DNA of 64,000 bases from Diphasiastrum complanatum (lineage: Eukaryota > Streptophyta > Lycopodiopsida > Lycopodiales > Lycopodiaceae), in assembly GCA_029204225.1 (NCBI GenBank), contig CM055098.1, positions 13,111,815-13,175,814 on the forward strand, given 5' to 3'. The notes below the pieces were generated by a model. It was given only the letters and a program-made list of their open reading frames with translations. It did no database searches and had not been told where the DNA came from. This document shows, one piece after another, positions 28,986-41,881 of this stretch (positions are counted from its first letter, which is position 1; each line of letters starts with the position of its first letter). Both the position numbers and the translations under genes were made by a program.

Positions 28986-31519
28986 CTGTAAAATAAAGCT
29001 GTGTTAGTTTTTGTCTGTTTGAGAAATTGTTTCAGTCTATATAAGATATTATGCATGCTTGTTGACTTGTATCTCATCATGGTTTGAGAATTTATCTTCA
29101 GATATTGGGAGTAACTTTTGAAGTTTTATCGATTTGAATGCATCAGGTGCTGAATGAGGAGTGGCAATCCTTGTCTTTAGCACCAGAACTTTGTGCATCA
29201 GAATGGCAGGAACTATCAGTCACATTCTATGCTTGGAATCTATGATACTGCACTTCCTGCTCCAAGACCGTTGGTTGTCCTCTGGGGCTGTTGTCATGCA
29301 ACCAAATACTTTCTTCTGTAAGTAAAACTGACTGCTAGATTATCCCTTTAGACGTGTTTTAGTGGCTGCTCTATTGTGTATTTATTGATTTGTGGGGGAA
29401 TCTTGGATGCCATTTTTGAACCACATGCTCCAGACCTCCAGGTGGAATCCATGCGTGATTGATTACTTGAGCTGCAACTGGAGTGGAAGTGGAGGACGTT
29501 CTGCCAAATTTTTTTTTGTCTTATTCTCTGCAGAAGGCCAAGGCCTGACTCTTGTCTCCTTGTTGCCAGCCAGCGGCAAGGAGTCTGTTGGAGACCTCTT
29601 CTAAGAGTTGCGTGAGTCAAAGAGAGCTGCAACGAGTAAACTTCAAGGATTGAATAACATTATCAAAGCATAATTTTTTTTTTTAAAGTCTCTCACCTCT
29701 CTGAGGTAAGCATTTTCTATAGGGCTTTTTTTTGGCACAGCTATATTGCCAGGCGTATGTCTTGCACAATCAAACTTTTGATGCATAGTTGAATTGCACT
29801 TAGTTTGTTCTGCTTGACAAGGCTTTTCATTTTGCATTTTCTAAGGCAGCAGTTTTTGGAGGAAGCTTTTGCATTTGTAACAGTCGACTAACGCTACCAT
29901 GCCTTTACTTGTTTCATCTTTTGTGCAATTTCACTCATAAACAGTATCTTGTTTTGCAGCTTTTAACACTTTGGAAGTAGCTGTCTAAACTACTAATTTT
30001 ACAACTTCATCCTGCAGTTAAGAAGCTTGCATAGGATATTTTTTTGAAGGTCAAGGCACAAGTCTTGGATTTTGTCCACATCGGTGAAAATTACATCGGC
30101 CAATGTTGAAGACCAAGTGACCACCTATGTAAGCTAAGTACATGGATGTTCCTACAAGGGGTTTGGTTTGGAGGTCTTGATTGACAGCCCCTCAAATCAA
30201 ACATTTGAATTCTCGTATTACGTGAGTATTGAGACTGCGCTAGGTAGTGCTGTCTCTTTTTTTTATCTTCAATGTATTCAAATTCATTCTTTGGCTTTGC
30301 ATCCATTGAGACTCTTTTGTATCATTGCTCAGAGAATTCTGTGCTTCTCTAGGGAGGTGTGATTGAGCATTTAGAGGAGAGGATTTCCAGAGTTTTAACC
30401 ACCCCATTAAGTGATGCAGCTTTCATTAAGGTGCTGAAAGGATAATGGGTGTGTGTTTTTGGTCACTATCTGTTAATTCTGCGCTCTAGATCTGACATTA
30501 GCATGAGAAATACAGCATTATCTGAAGAACTACAAGAACGATCAAAAGCATCTATAGCCAACGTGAATTAGAATGTTCTTGCAGCTTTGGCATTACAGCC
30601 ACGGTGTTGCATAAGCTTTATTTGGGCTCCATCCTTGCACGAATGACCAGATTTTATTTGATAATGTAATACAAGATTAAATGCATATTAGCTGAGCTCA
30701 CTAGCTAATCAGGATAAATCTTCCAAAATGCGTTAACGCTGCATATTTCTATACTATGGTCAGATCATATCAGCTGAAGCTCGCCTACTTAGCAGGACGC
30801 ATTCAATCATTAAGAAAACTCTGAATCTGGTCAAATGATATTGTAAAGTCTTATGTATATACTTATATTTCTGGTTCTTACAACATTTAAATGTTGAGGG
30901 ATTGATACAAAGCATCACTAAAGCGAGCATAATGTACTTCAAACCAGTTAAGATAGAATGAGCTAAGAAACTTTCAATGAGTAGCTTTTGTTACAAGCTT
31001 TAGGTAAAATTTCTGGGGGTGCCTTGCAGAATAGTGGTTAGTGCCAGTTTAAATATGTTTTGAAAGCGAATTTTGGAACTGCCAATCCTTTTTGTGCCAA
31101 TTGTGCTAGTTATTGTGGTTTGTCTATGTTATTAAGCTTTTGAAAGGACCGATTGATCAAGAGATAAAAAGGGGTAATTATTTAGAAGAAGCTTTCTAAT
31201 ATAGTGTAACTAGAAGATTGAATTGTTAAAAATGCGTTTCATTCAGGTCTTTAAGATTGTGAAAGATCAGAAAAGATTGTTTATGGAGAGGATCATATAA
31301 CCAACTTGATGCCAGACATGTATCGCACCACCGAGAACAAAGATCAAAAGGGTACATCCTTGTATACAACACCCTTTTGACTTTGGAAATGGAATATACT
31401 TTGTTGCAACTGCAGCTGTTTCTAAACCTGCTCCCGGTCAAGTGAAGTAGAAAAGGTAGTAGACAGGCATGTGGCCGAATGTTTAAGCAGCTTCAAGGAA
31501 CAAATTGAATCAAATAGTT
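28348..31519. other. AT-rich stretch with CT microsatellites and gene-like scraps
   Basis: (CT)n tracts lie at 28519-28548 and 28945-28983. A segment at 30357-30610 encodes GGVIEHLEERISRVLTTPLS and, after stops, ISMRNTALSEELQERSKASI, which may be fossil exons. Nothing else can be supported. Confidence 0.4.
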
Positions 31520-31700
31520 TGGCTTGCGCATGGTGGTTCTTCTAGCAAAGAAGAAAGATGGCCCTATGGTGTTTTATATGAATTATAGTGGACTAAGTAA
31601 GGTCACTATAACAATAAATCAAATGTGTTACTTTGGTGAGCTGCTTAATCAACTTCTAAGAGCTATGCTCTTTAGTAAAGATAGATTCAAGGTCTAGTTG
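31520..31700 (+). pseudogene. Decayed Ty3/gypsy reverse-transcriptase fragment
   Basis: VVLLAKKKDGPMVFYMNYSG is followed by LSKVTITINQMCYFGELLNQ and FSKDRF, matching the first RT motifs of gypsy elements. The frame ends in a stop near 31697. No LTR was identified around it. Confidence 0.65.
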
Positions 31701-33368
31701 TAATCAACTCAAGATTGTCCAAGATTTTTTACTGGCCAAGGACTGGATATGCAAAAGTACAAAGGATGATGTTGAGGATAGGGGTGAGTATCCAAGTTTT
31801 CTTCTATTTGGGGTGTTGAGGATATAGCCTTAATTGATGGCATTGAAGGGATCAAAGAAGTCTAATATCACAGATTGGGATTCAATATAAAAGGTAGTGC
31901 ATATGTCTTGACAACTTATGGATTGGGGTGCTAAATCTTTTTTGTTAGTGTCATGATAATTAGAGTCTTGGACATTTGTGAATTCAGAAGACCTACCTAC
32001 TTCTAAAATGAGTTATTCTGATGAAGAATGAAAAATGATGTGTGAACATTTAATTAAATGGAGAAATACCAAGTGATTAATTCAAAGGAGTTTAGAGTTG
32101 GTGGTTCATTGTTGGCATTTGTTGTTCTATCTGGCAAGTGGAAAGGTATCTCAACGGATGTTGAATTGCGTACAGTAAAGGGAAGGTACAATTCTATGAG
32201 ATTATACGTGAACTGATTGACCAAGATGGGTCATCTCATTCCAATGAGAACTCCAAACTTGTGTAATCGTAAGTGAAGGGCATTTTTGCATTTATGGGAT
32301 GTCATATAGTATCTTTAGTGAGGGGGAAGAAGTTTGGCAAACAATATTGGAGGGCTATCTTTCATAGGTCAATAAAGGTCGAGTATGAGCAAACAAAAGT
32401 TTACATAGACATAGTGGCCCAATGGAGATGATTAGTAAGGTGATGGAAGAGATGTATAAGCACATCTAAAGAAGGGGTATATGATAGTGCAAAGAATGTG
32501 TGTTCATATCTTTTGATGATATTTTTGGGAGCTAGTGAAATTATGACGGAAAGAGTTGACCAAGGAGTTTCTAACGAGGTTCAACTAGAACTTTTCATCA
32601 TTGAGTACATCAATTTTAAATGGTCATTTTTTTAATGTCTTTTGATGGACATGGTGATCATAAAATATATTTGAAAGTAAGCCAGAATAGAAATTGTAGT
32701 GTTAGGCATTATATTTTATCCCACATTTGAGAATATCAAACTTTGTCAGTTACATGTGTTGATAATCAATGGATCAAATTTTCAAATCAATAAAGATGGA
32801 AATGCTTTTTGATATTATCAAGTTGCAAGATCACAAAGAATCAAACATGGGTGGGCTTGCCCACCAGTGCAAGCACGATATGCCAATGCATGATGTGTAA
32901 CAATTAAGCATGTAATTGAAAAACATTTTTGTGAAATGATGATGTTTGACTTACTTATTGAGATGAGTTTCGAAAATTCTACAAAATTTTCTACAACCCT
33001 AGTCTTGATATTTGCATGTTATTCGTCTTCTAAGAGATTGATCATTTTTGCTTGTTGCAAAAATGACATTCAATTATGTTATTCCAACTTGGATCTAGAG
33101 GTTCAATACAAGATAAAGACTAGACATGTTATTTCGTTAGCTAAGCATGTCTCCAACCATCAAAACAAATCATTTCATCACCATACTTGGAGTGCCATCA
33201 CTAACATTGTGAGTGCTATGGCTCTGATTTTGACAACCATTTTTTGTATCTCCATGTTTCATAAAATGTTAATTTACATAATGAACAAATTCATCCTAAT
33301 GTGAACATTGAATTTGAGATTTGTTTGTGATATTTTCATTTTAGGAAGTACACACTTTCTTAATAAAT
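31701..33368. other. AT-rich retroelement-derived relic sequence
   Basis: Short coding scraps follow the gypsy fragment but no domain can be named. The open frame 32936-33304 (122 codons) is AT-rich and matches no motif I know. Confidence 0.35.
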
Positions 33369-33790
33369 TTAGATTTGTTTTTTGTTCCCCCTTTTGACTT
33401 TGTTCGTTTTCTTCTCTTTGATGAAAAAGATTCGTTCCTTGTTCTTTGAGTTAAGTGGTTGATTCTTCTCCCATGCTTGCATGTTGGAATCTTCGCTCAC
33501 CAACTTACTTTGCAATTTTTTAAAGGTAGGTAACTCTCCTTGACTCTTAAGGTAATACTCCTTAATATGTAGTCCTTGTAATGTGCCCAAAGTTTTTTTT
33601 TCTTCTATAGTGCGGCTCCCTCCAACTCCACGATGAATTCATTGGACACATTTATGTTGATGTTGAGTAAAGCAATTTTTGCCTTGATCATACTTGATTT
33701 TTTTGTGTTTGAGAAGGCCTTTGTCTCACATCTAGCACAATGTCCATCAAATCCTATATAACCAACAATGATTTTATCATATTTTGTCAA
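33369..33790 (-). pseudogene. Possible copia gag remnant
   Basis: The minus strand encodes GHCARCETKAFSNTKKSS upstream, then LPTFKKLQSKLVSEDSNMQA and a Lys-rich stretch ending KRGNKKQI. The TF-x2-L-x2-KL-x-SE pattern followed by a basic region resembles the C-terminal half of copia Gag. The assignment is weak. Confidence 0.3.
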
Positions 33791-36488
33791 ATACAGTAAT
33801 TGGAAGTCAATTTATCACTTGACTCCCAAACAATGTTGCCATGAAGAGTCATATTGATTAGAATGAGTAGATCTACTTGATTAGATCATTTCAGAAGCAC
33901 ACACTATAGATATTAAGAAACAAATACAAAACATTTATAAGAGATCAAATTAAGAATGGAGAATATGCAACTCTTTTATTTGGCAATTCTATAATGATTG
34001 TCGACAAAACAATGTACGAATTCTAATACAGATTACTCAATGGAAAGTAGTTTCAAATTTGATTTATATTGATAATATGTAATTCAATCCCTTTATTAAG
34101 TAGGGAAAATAAAAAAATGGGTTGCATTTCATATGGATTCCATTGTTGCAAAGTGTTTACCACTTGGTTATATGCTCATATAAGTGATCTATTTAGATCA
34201 ATGTTTTACATGCGTCTACAATTAGCCCACTTAATTTCTAAAAGTACATGAATGTTATTGGTGAAATAATTTTGGCCCAATACATCAAATATAAATGAAT
34301 GGTTGAATTTCTTGCAGGTGTGTTTGTGGAAAATTGCTATTTAAAACAGAGCTGCAAAAGATCTTGTTGATTGTAAATTTTGTTTTTTACGATTCTTTGT
34401 AAGTTTTGGATTTGCAAGGGAGTTTTGGACAAATCAAGCCCATTCCACTACTTAGCTTTATAAGTGATAAATGGATTACTCTTAATGTTGTTGTGTTAGA
34501 ATCATTTTATTGTAAGCTGTTTAATGATGTAAATTTTTTTTTAAAGAGTATTACAGACTTAAAACAGTTTGATTAAGTTTGTTTGGTGCTTCAAGTGTTA
34601 AAATACACAAAACCCCAACTATGTTTGTAAAGATTTATTATCTAATCTTAAGAATGAAGGTTGGCATCACAAATCAATGGAAATATAAAATGCACAATCA
34701 AAATGTCGTTGATATGTTTTTGTTATCAAATAGGAAAACAAATGTTCAATCTTTATGTCCATTACTAAAGATGAAAAAGGATAAAAAAATAATGGGTCGT
34801 TTGATCAAGACTTTGAAGAAAATGGATACTCTGAGCACAAGCATATTAATATAATCTACAATAATGTACTAACTTGTATTGAGGTGGATGAAGATTGGAG
34901 CTTCTATTATATCATGTCGAAATTATTACTCCTAGAATATGATATACCTCAATATTTCACATTCATTTCTAATGGCAAATTGTTAAGTAGCTATTAAATT
35001 TTTCTTTTTGATTAACTTATCACAACCATCATTCATAGCACAACTATTCTTATGTTATTGTTTTAACAAATTCATTTTTATATGCAATAATTTTTGAATG
35101 AATTTTTTGCAAGTAAGAGACGAGCTTGATATAAAATGAAAAGATAGTGACGAAACTATCGAAATAGTTGAGGAATAATGAAACTTATCATCAATGAATA
35201 GTATATGATCAATATAGAATTAAAAACAAGATTCATATCTTCTATCAATGTAGAAATATCAAGATAGTACTTTTCAAAAGACAAAATCTGATTGTAACAA
35301 TCCATATTTATATCAATGAAAATCCCCAACATGGGGTGTGTATTTTGATCAGAATAAATACATGTATTTCTATGATTGAGAATTTATGAAATTAAAAATT
35401 CTATTCGTTAATTTTTTCGTTTTCTTTTCTTTTTGACTAGGAGAAGCAACTAACAAATTGCTTGCTCTTGTGCTTTTTCAGCATCAGTAAATTCGTATGG
35501 TATAAACTTCTTTCTTGTTATTTTTCCTTCCTCTAGGAAGAATGTCAATACCCTCTTTTTTGTGTATTACAATATTTGCACCTCGAGCAATCTGAAAGGC
35601 AGTTAATGTAGGAGCAACCTTATTCATAAGACCTTACATGCTCTTTTCTGGAGAAACAAATATTTTGCTATTAGAGACAAAACTCCATCAACTCTTGTCG
35701 AAATCTATACACTTCTTTAGGGTTGTAACCATCAAGAGTGAATTGCCATTGCCAACAAGATGGATTTAACGATTTTATAAATGTAATCGTAAAAACATAA
35801 AAAATAACATCGATAAAACTTACTCATGCGACAACATATGATTTTGGCCATTGGAAAACACTCTATAAAGTATTGTCGAGTCTCAAAAAATAAATAATTT
35901 GTTTAAAAGAGAATCAAGACTTATGCTATGTTGCACAAATGCCTTAGTGGCCTTTACAATGACTCACATCTGATATCTCAGATAATTTATTCTCTTATCA
36001 CAAGATTTTGGATCCAGTCGAAAGCTCATCTAGGTTACTGGAAGATACAAGTCAAAATACTTGATGAGAAGATCTATTATGATTCCATAAATAAGACTCA
36101 TACTAATTATAGTGTTTATTTAATAGTTGCCAAGAAAATCTATTTTATTACATAAATAAGACTCATACTGATTATAGTGTTCAGTTTTTTTTTTTTTTGG
36201 GCTAGGGTCGTATGGCACACATACAAAAAAATATTGTACAGGAATTTTTAGGACTCTAGAAATAATAATTATAGATTTGCATGTTGTATTTCCGGGCTTG
36301 GCCGATAAAGTAATTAATAATCATATGAGGGCCTAGACCTATAAGTGGACATAAGAGCACTTGTATGGTGTTTGACTGTTATAATGCAAGAATAAGAGGT
36401 CAATTGCTAATTCAGGTTGTATGGGGATCCTAAGGGAAATATTCTCTCCTCTTGGAGAGAATATATACCATGGAAACTTGCCCATCTC
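33791..36488. other. AT-rich stretch without supported gene
   Basis: About 2.7 kb with only short frames. A duplicated ATAAGACTCATACT(A/G)ATTATAGTG motif occurs near 36090 and 36155. A small palindrome GAATATTCTCTCC/GGAGAGAATAT lies near 36440-36470. Confidence 0.4.
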
Positions 36489-36662
36489 CCTATTAGATTT
36501 TCTGATCCTTGAAGCCAGGAGCCCCTCCTCTCTTGTATTCATTCACCATGGCATGGGGATGAAGTGGTTAGGGTATTGACTAGCCACTTCACCCCCATGC
36601 CATGGTGACTGAATACAAGAGAGGATGAGTTCCTGGCTTCAAGGATCATAAAATCCAATAGG
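36489..36662. repeat. Long inverted repeat, 82-bp arms, 10-bp loop
   Basis: The left arm 36489-36570 and right arm 36581-36662 are both exactly 82 bp and pair with about 8 mismatches (near 90%). The loop is GGGTATTGAC. Shared blocks include GATCCTTGAAGCCAGGA, CCTCTCTTGTATTCA and CACCATGGCATGGGG. A transcript would fold into a long hairpin. It may be a MITE or a young small-RNA precursor. Neither transcription nor a target duplication can be shown from sequence alone. Confidence 0.85.
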
Positions 36663-36690
36663 AAAAACATGTTTTATTGGAACCAATTTC

Positions 36691-36693
<3 letters not shown>

Positions 36694-36777
<84 letters not shown>

Positions 36778-36800
36778 GGGTGTGTGTGTGTGTGTGTGGG
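36694..36800. repeat. (GA)n and (GT)n microsatellites
   Basis: A GA run at 36694-36774 is followed by a GT run at about 36780-36798. They start 32 bp after the hairpin. Confidence 0.95.
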
Positions 36801-38515
36801 GAGGGGCTATGGAGGGCGAGCGAGTTACAACTTGCACCTCCAAGAGCTAATTTGCTCGTTCACACCCCACACCCAATCCTAGACAAAACGCAAGTGTTGT
36901 ACAAATTGTCTACGTGATCCACAAAAGCTGTTTTCAAGAACTAAATATGTTGCTTCTGAAGTTTTCTCACAACTTTCTTGGAAAAACTAGAAACTCCAAT
37001 CAACATGCAGAAGGAAGAGACGACAACGACAACAAGGTGACATTTGCTTACCTAAGAGCTTGCTTTTACTGTTTTCCAATAGGGTGTAGTTTTTTGTCGT
37101 TTTGTTCATGGAACTAAAGCAATGGTAAGGCTTGAATCTTTGCTTTGTTGCTATCACTTTTTATGTGTGTTTTGGTGCTCAAGGTCTTCACGTCTTCACA
37201 CTCTATTAGGGCTTGATTTCTACTCTACGTTTGCAAATCTAGTGAAGGAGACGACTAACAGCACTGTCCACATCCCTCACAAGCTTCATCTCCTAAGGTC
37301 GGACGTCACCCCATATTTTTCCTTCATCTTTGGATTTTATGAGAAAATTGATGTTCTGGCTTCTCAAGGGCTTAGAATAGCAGCAAATATATGCGCTTAA
37401 GCTGTTAGGTAGCTTTCTTTATGGCTCCAAGGTGAGTGTCTTGCCCTCTATTCCCTGTACCTTAAGGGCAGAAATAAAGTGACATTAGAATTCGGAGGGC
37501 TTAAACCTATCATTTCCCTACAAGTTAGTTCATTTTTCTATTTTTGTTTTTCAACAAGCCAAATCGATTATTTGCTTCCTAGTTCTGAGAACATAGGCAA
37601 AAAAAGGCTTGCTAACATATAGAAGATTTCTTCCACTGATCTCTATTTCCCATCCCTTTTATTACTCTCCACATAACTTTTCAAGCAGATGAAGGTTTAA
37701 ATGCTATAAAACTTTTACAGAATTGTAAAAACCAGACGTGTTAAGAGCCCTACATGATGCTTTAAACTTTGACTGCTAGAAATAGCTTCCTTTCATAAGC
37801 AAGGTGTAAAGATTTGCTAACCCTTCAAACAAAAGAGACTGTTTTTGCATCTGTAAAAAATTAATTGTAGCATCCAACTTTATAGTTTTCACAGCGCAAG
37901 AAGAATTGTTATTGATCTCATGAAAGCAGTCACAAGGCAAAGTTTGAAATGCAAAACTCTCAATATTAAATTGTAGGCTCATATTAATTGATTGTCTGTT
38001 GCCGCTCCACCTTCCCTCTTGTGCTATTTTCTCGTCTGCATTGTTCGGACCTTGCAGTATTTCAATTTAGAAAATTTGCACAATTCCTTAAATTATTTTG
38101 GTTCAGTTTTGAGCTGGCTCAACATTTGTGTGCGTGACATGGTCATTTTTACAATCTTACAAGCGCTCTTCTCTCCTGCATAGTACTTCACAAAACATTT
38201 ATAAATCAAAGCCTTCGATGGCCATACCGTCTCTGGTTATTTTTTGTGATGAGTAAAGCGGATAAGCAATCTAGTGCTTAAAAGCTTTTTTTGTGAAGCA
38301 TTTTTAGTGCTTCAACTGCTTGTTTGTTGACAACTATTTTGTGATCACACCGTATGCTAGTGCATGAAGCCAAGAAGTGGGTTGTTTCTCAATCCAAGAC
38401 CCTGAATAGTACGTACACTTTCTCCTTTTGTTGTGTTCATCTGTTGCTTATTATTTAAACTTAAGAATCAAGGTTTTTGAACTTTTTTGCAGGTTGGATG
38501 AGCAGGTGTGAATAC
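36801..38515. other. No gene recognised
   Basis: Short frames without motifs fill this stretch. Its base composition resembles the surrounding intergenic DNA. Confidence 0.4.
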
Positions 38516-38519
38516 TGAA

Positions 38520-39330
38520 ACATGAATACTATGAATACTGAATACTGAATACTTTGAAATGTGAATACTATGAATACTGATCGTGAAACTATGAATATTG
38601 ATCGTGAAACTGTGAATAATGATCATGAAACTGTGAATATTGATCGTGAAATTATGAATACTAATCGTGATACTCCGAATATTGATCATGATACTTTGAA
38701 TACTTTGACTATGAATGTTCATTGTCAATCATCTACATGTTGATTGTGAATATTTATTTGAAAATTGATCATGAATAATCTGAATATTTATTATGAATAT
38801 TTTGAATTATGTTTTTGAATATTTTAAATAACAATTATATATTTGCTCATTTACGAAAAATGATTATAAAATTAGAAGTAATTTTAAATCATGAAAATCA
38901 TTATTGTGAACTGCCTTTGTAGATATTAAATTGCAAAATTGTGGGTAGTCAATCATGAAAACCATTATTATAAATTGCCTTTGTATATATTAAATTGCAA
39001 AAGTGTGGGTAGTCAATCATGACTTTTGTAGATTGTGAAACTATGGATATTGAATCGTGACATTTTTTATAGTGCAATTGTGAATAATGAATAACGACTT
39101 TTATAATTATTAAAATTATAAAATTTAAATCATAAATAATAAATCTTGACTTTTCTTGATAGTGAATATAAATTTTATTGATTATATCAAATTATGAAAT
39201 TAGTGAATAATGAATCATGATATTTGTTATTATTCTCATGAGTATTTATGATGAAATTTATTAATACAGATTGTGACATTGTGAGTATAATCTAATTGCA
39301 CAAATTGTGTCCATTCTTGTGCATTTAGTC
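38520..39330. repeat. Degenerate minisatellite of about 20-bp units
   Basis: Variants of GTGAAACTATGAATATTGATC repeat about twelve times from 38520 to 38760 and decay gradually towards 39330. Because the unit is close to a multiple of three, both strands show short open frames with repeated MNTD/NIDRET-like or SIHSF-like residues. I regard these as by-products of the repeat, not proteins. Confidence 0.85.
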
Positions 39331-39675
39331 TTGAAATTGAAATCTACAATGACTACTTTCATCAAATCATAAACAATAAATTATAATATTAATTTCTTGA
39401 AATTAAAAACAAAAACAAAAACAAAAACAATTACCAAACAACAATGTGAAGTTAGAGAATGATATTCATCCATTTTTAGTTATGGTCATTTCTCATGTCA
39501 AATATTTACAACACCACATTAATGTCAAGGCCTTTGTGGTATGTATGCCACATCGTTCTTGTTTTGTATTCTAGAGGCACCTCCAAAAGTGCAATGTTCA
39601 TGTAAATTTAGAGCCAAAACTTTTTGTGAACATCTTTGTCATAATGTTCAAGTGGATAGAGTTATGATGAAATGT

Positions 39676-39756
39676 GCATGTGGACAGCCAATGACAGGCT
39701 CCTGCACATTCCGTGCTAATGTACATGCTGCTACCTGTCATTGTTTGTCCACATGC
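39676..39756. repeat. Inverted repeat, 23-bp arms
   Basis: GCATGTGGACAGCCAATGAC at 39676 pairs with the reverse complement ending at 39756, with two mismatches in 23. The GGACAGCCAATGACGGGCTG motif recurs at 41041-41060. This suggests a short foldback element. Confidence 0.65.
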
Positions 39757-40351
39757 ATGTTCCATAAAAAAAAATTTGAACTTTTTTTATTGTGCAAAAA
39801 ATGAGAAAACTAGAAAAATTTTGAGATTAAAAAAAAATGAAACAAAAAAAATTGGGGAAAGAGAAAACTGTGAAAAAAAAACTTTAAAAAAAGAAAAGAT
39901 ATAAAAAAAAGGGAAACAAAAAGCACAATAAAAAAAATGTGAAAAAAAAAATCTAAAAAAGAAAAAGATCATTAAAGAAACCAAAAAAGAAAAATCTTTG
40001 CACTTGCCATTAAACAGGGGAAGGTCCTCTTACTCCTTGGCCTTCCGCCTGCTCATGTCCTGCTCAGGCACATGTTTTGGGGCAGTGTTCGGGAAACCCG
40101 ACATAGTTCAAGAATGGAACCGGCATCTTTTTCCAAAAACCGGCATGCCAAAAAATTGTACAGGATTTTTTATGTCATAAATCTTGGGTTTTACAGGGGA
40201 AAACCGGCAAGTAAGAGCTTGTCACTCAATAGAGGCCGAAGAACTTTTTCACATATCGATTTTTGGAGGGAAACCTCAAAAAGGTTTCGGGAACGCTGGT
40301 TATGGGGCAATGTGCCCTCCCAAGCAGAAGGACCTCTAGGGAGGGCTTCCC
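39757..40351. other. A-rich tract and unassigned sequence
   Basis: 39765-40000 is almost entirely A-runs with scattered G and T. The following 350 bp have no supported gene. Confidence 0.5.
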
Positions 40352-40472
40352 AAATTGGCTGCCTGAACACCATGTGTCCAAGCAGCTAATTTATATCCCA
40401 TAAGCATTATCATCAATTTTTCAGGAGGGGATATATACAACAACTTCCCTCCTTGCATGTGTGTGTGTGTGT
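40352..40472 (+). repeat. Terminal module 1 of a foldback-like family
   Basis: The order is TTGGCTGCCTGAACACCATG, TATCCCATAAGCATTAT, CAGGAGGGGATATATAC and a (GT)n run. It is repeated directly at 40711 and inverted at 41469. The ATATATAC word followed by GT repeats and GC-rich sequence could be a core promoter. Confidence 0.7.
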
Positions 40473-40710
40473 GCCTGGGCGTTGGCCCGTCACCCTGTGC
40501 GGTTGCCCGATGTCACCTGCCCGGCGCCCTCCCCGTGTTGCCCCGCTGCTCGGCGCCCTGCCTAGCGCTGCCCGGCGCCACTCACTCTACTCGGTGCCCC
40601 GGCGCCACCCGCAGGTGCCGGCTCTGGCTCCGCCCGCACGGCCCACATGGCCCACACGGATGGCCGTTTGGCCCCAGGGGGCTCTCAACCACAATTTTTT
40701 TTTTTTAAAA

Positions 40711-40832
40711 TTGGCTACCTGAACGCCATGTGTCCAGGCAACCAATTTATATCCCATAAGCATTATCCGAAATATTTCAGGAGGGGATATATACAGAAAT
40801 TCCCCTCTACTTGCATGTGTGTGTGTGTGCTT
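40711..40832 (+). repeat. Terminal module 2 of the same family
   Basis: It is closely similar to 40352-40472, with the same TATCCCATAAGCATTAT and GGAGGGGATATATACA blocks. It follows a poly-T tract. GC-rich sequence between the two copies (40473-40690) encodes only low-complexity frames. Confidence 0.75.
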
Positions 40833-41078
40833 GGGCCTCCGAGGACAAGCCTCGACTAGCAAGGAAGGCCCGAGGGTTTCGGGCCTTCTCCTACGTAATG
40901 CCATTGTGTGAAGGTTTTTTTTTTTTTTTTTTCATTTTTTGGCCGTAAGGCCATACGCGTGGACCAATTTTTTTTTTTTTTTTGGTTTTTTGCCGTTTTT
41001 TTTTCACAAATTTTTTTACGTTTGTGGTGGAATGTGGATAAGGACAGCCAATGACGGGCTGCCACATAGCACATGCAC

Positions 41079-41168
41079 ATTCCACCAGAGAGAGGAGAGA
41101 GAACGTGCATTCCACCGGAGAGAGGAGAGAGAAAGTGAATTCCACCGGAGAGAGGAGAGAGAATGACA
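41079..41168. repeat. 30-bp tandem repeat, three units plus a partial
   Basis: ATTCCACCGGAGAGAGGAGA units begin at 41079, 41109 and 41139, with a diverged fourth at 41169, giving an exact 30-bp period. Confidence 0.9.
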
Positions 41169-41468
41169 GATTCCTAGGAGAGAGAAAATTGGATGGACAT
41201 TATGCTCCTCGAGGTGGTCCCAAAATACAAAGGACACCTGAGCACAAGGCCCCCCTCTCGCTAGGGCTTTAGAGCACGGCCCCGCGTGACGCGTGGCCCG
41301 TGCTCAGGTGCCCACCAAAATTAGAGCAAATTTTGACAAGCAACGGTGAGCGCAGCAGGGTGGCACTGGGCTGCCGCCACCACCGAGCTGGGTGGCACCA
41401 ACGGTAGCACCGAGCAAGCAACAACACAACAGGGGTGGAGGCCGGGCAGTCGGCATCGGGCACCAAGC

Positions 41469-41596
41469 TCACACACACACACACACATACAAGGCTTACG
41501 GTGGGTTTCTTTTATATATCCTCTCCCAGTTCCCTTGCAAAGTTGCTTGTGGGATTAAAACTGGCTTCCTGGACAGGTGGCGTCCAGGCAGCGAGT
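41469..41596 (-). repeat. Terminal module 3, inverted
   Basis: On the minus strand it reads GCTGCCTGGACGCCACCTGT, TAATCCCACAAGCAA, GGGAGAGGATATATAA and then (GT)n, in the same order as modules 1 and 2. With module 2 it could form the inverted ends of an element of about 0.9 kb (40711-41596), just 285 bp upstream of the GRAS gene. Confidence 0.65.
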
Positions 41597-41881
41597 TTTT
41601 TTAAAAAAAAAAAAAACAGTGGTGAGGAGGGCACCGGGGCCAAAGGGAACCAAACCCCCCCCCCCAAACGAATGTTCTGGATGCTCCGTTCTCCAGCTTC
41701 CTTGATCTTGCGTACAAAAGAGAGACACTATTCGAGAGACACACAGAAAGAGCGAGGGAGATGTTTGGTTGTCAGAAAATACAAAATAAAGTTTCGAATG
41801 CGGAGTAAAGAAAGAGCTGCAATTCTGGTTTCTGATACTAATACCACGCGTGCATAGAATTTCTATGCAAGATAAAAAAAA

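Noticed and set aside
36489-36662. Rho-independent terminator
   Set aside because: The arms are far too long and the context is eukaryotic. A foldback element or small-RNA hairpin fits better.
38468-38743. Repetitive short proteins on both strands (MNTD- and SIHSF-like)
   Set aside because: Both arise from a tandem repeat with a period near a multiple of three. There is no start context, splice signal or related protein.
38520-38760. Possible CRISPR-like array
   Set aside because: Units follow each other without unique spacers and degrade gradually; this is a plant nuclear minisatellite.
40453-40722. GC-rich open frames with Pro/Ala/Arg-rich products
   Set aside because: Several frames are open at once on both strands, as expected of GC-rich, stop-poor DNA. 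Similar frames at 47068-47579 share this explanation.
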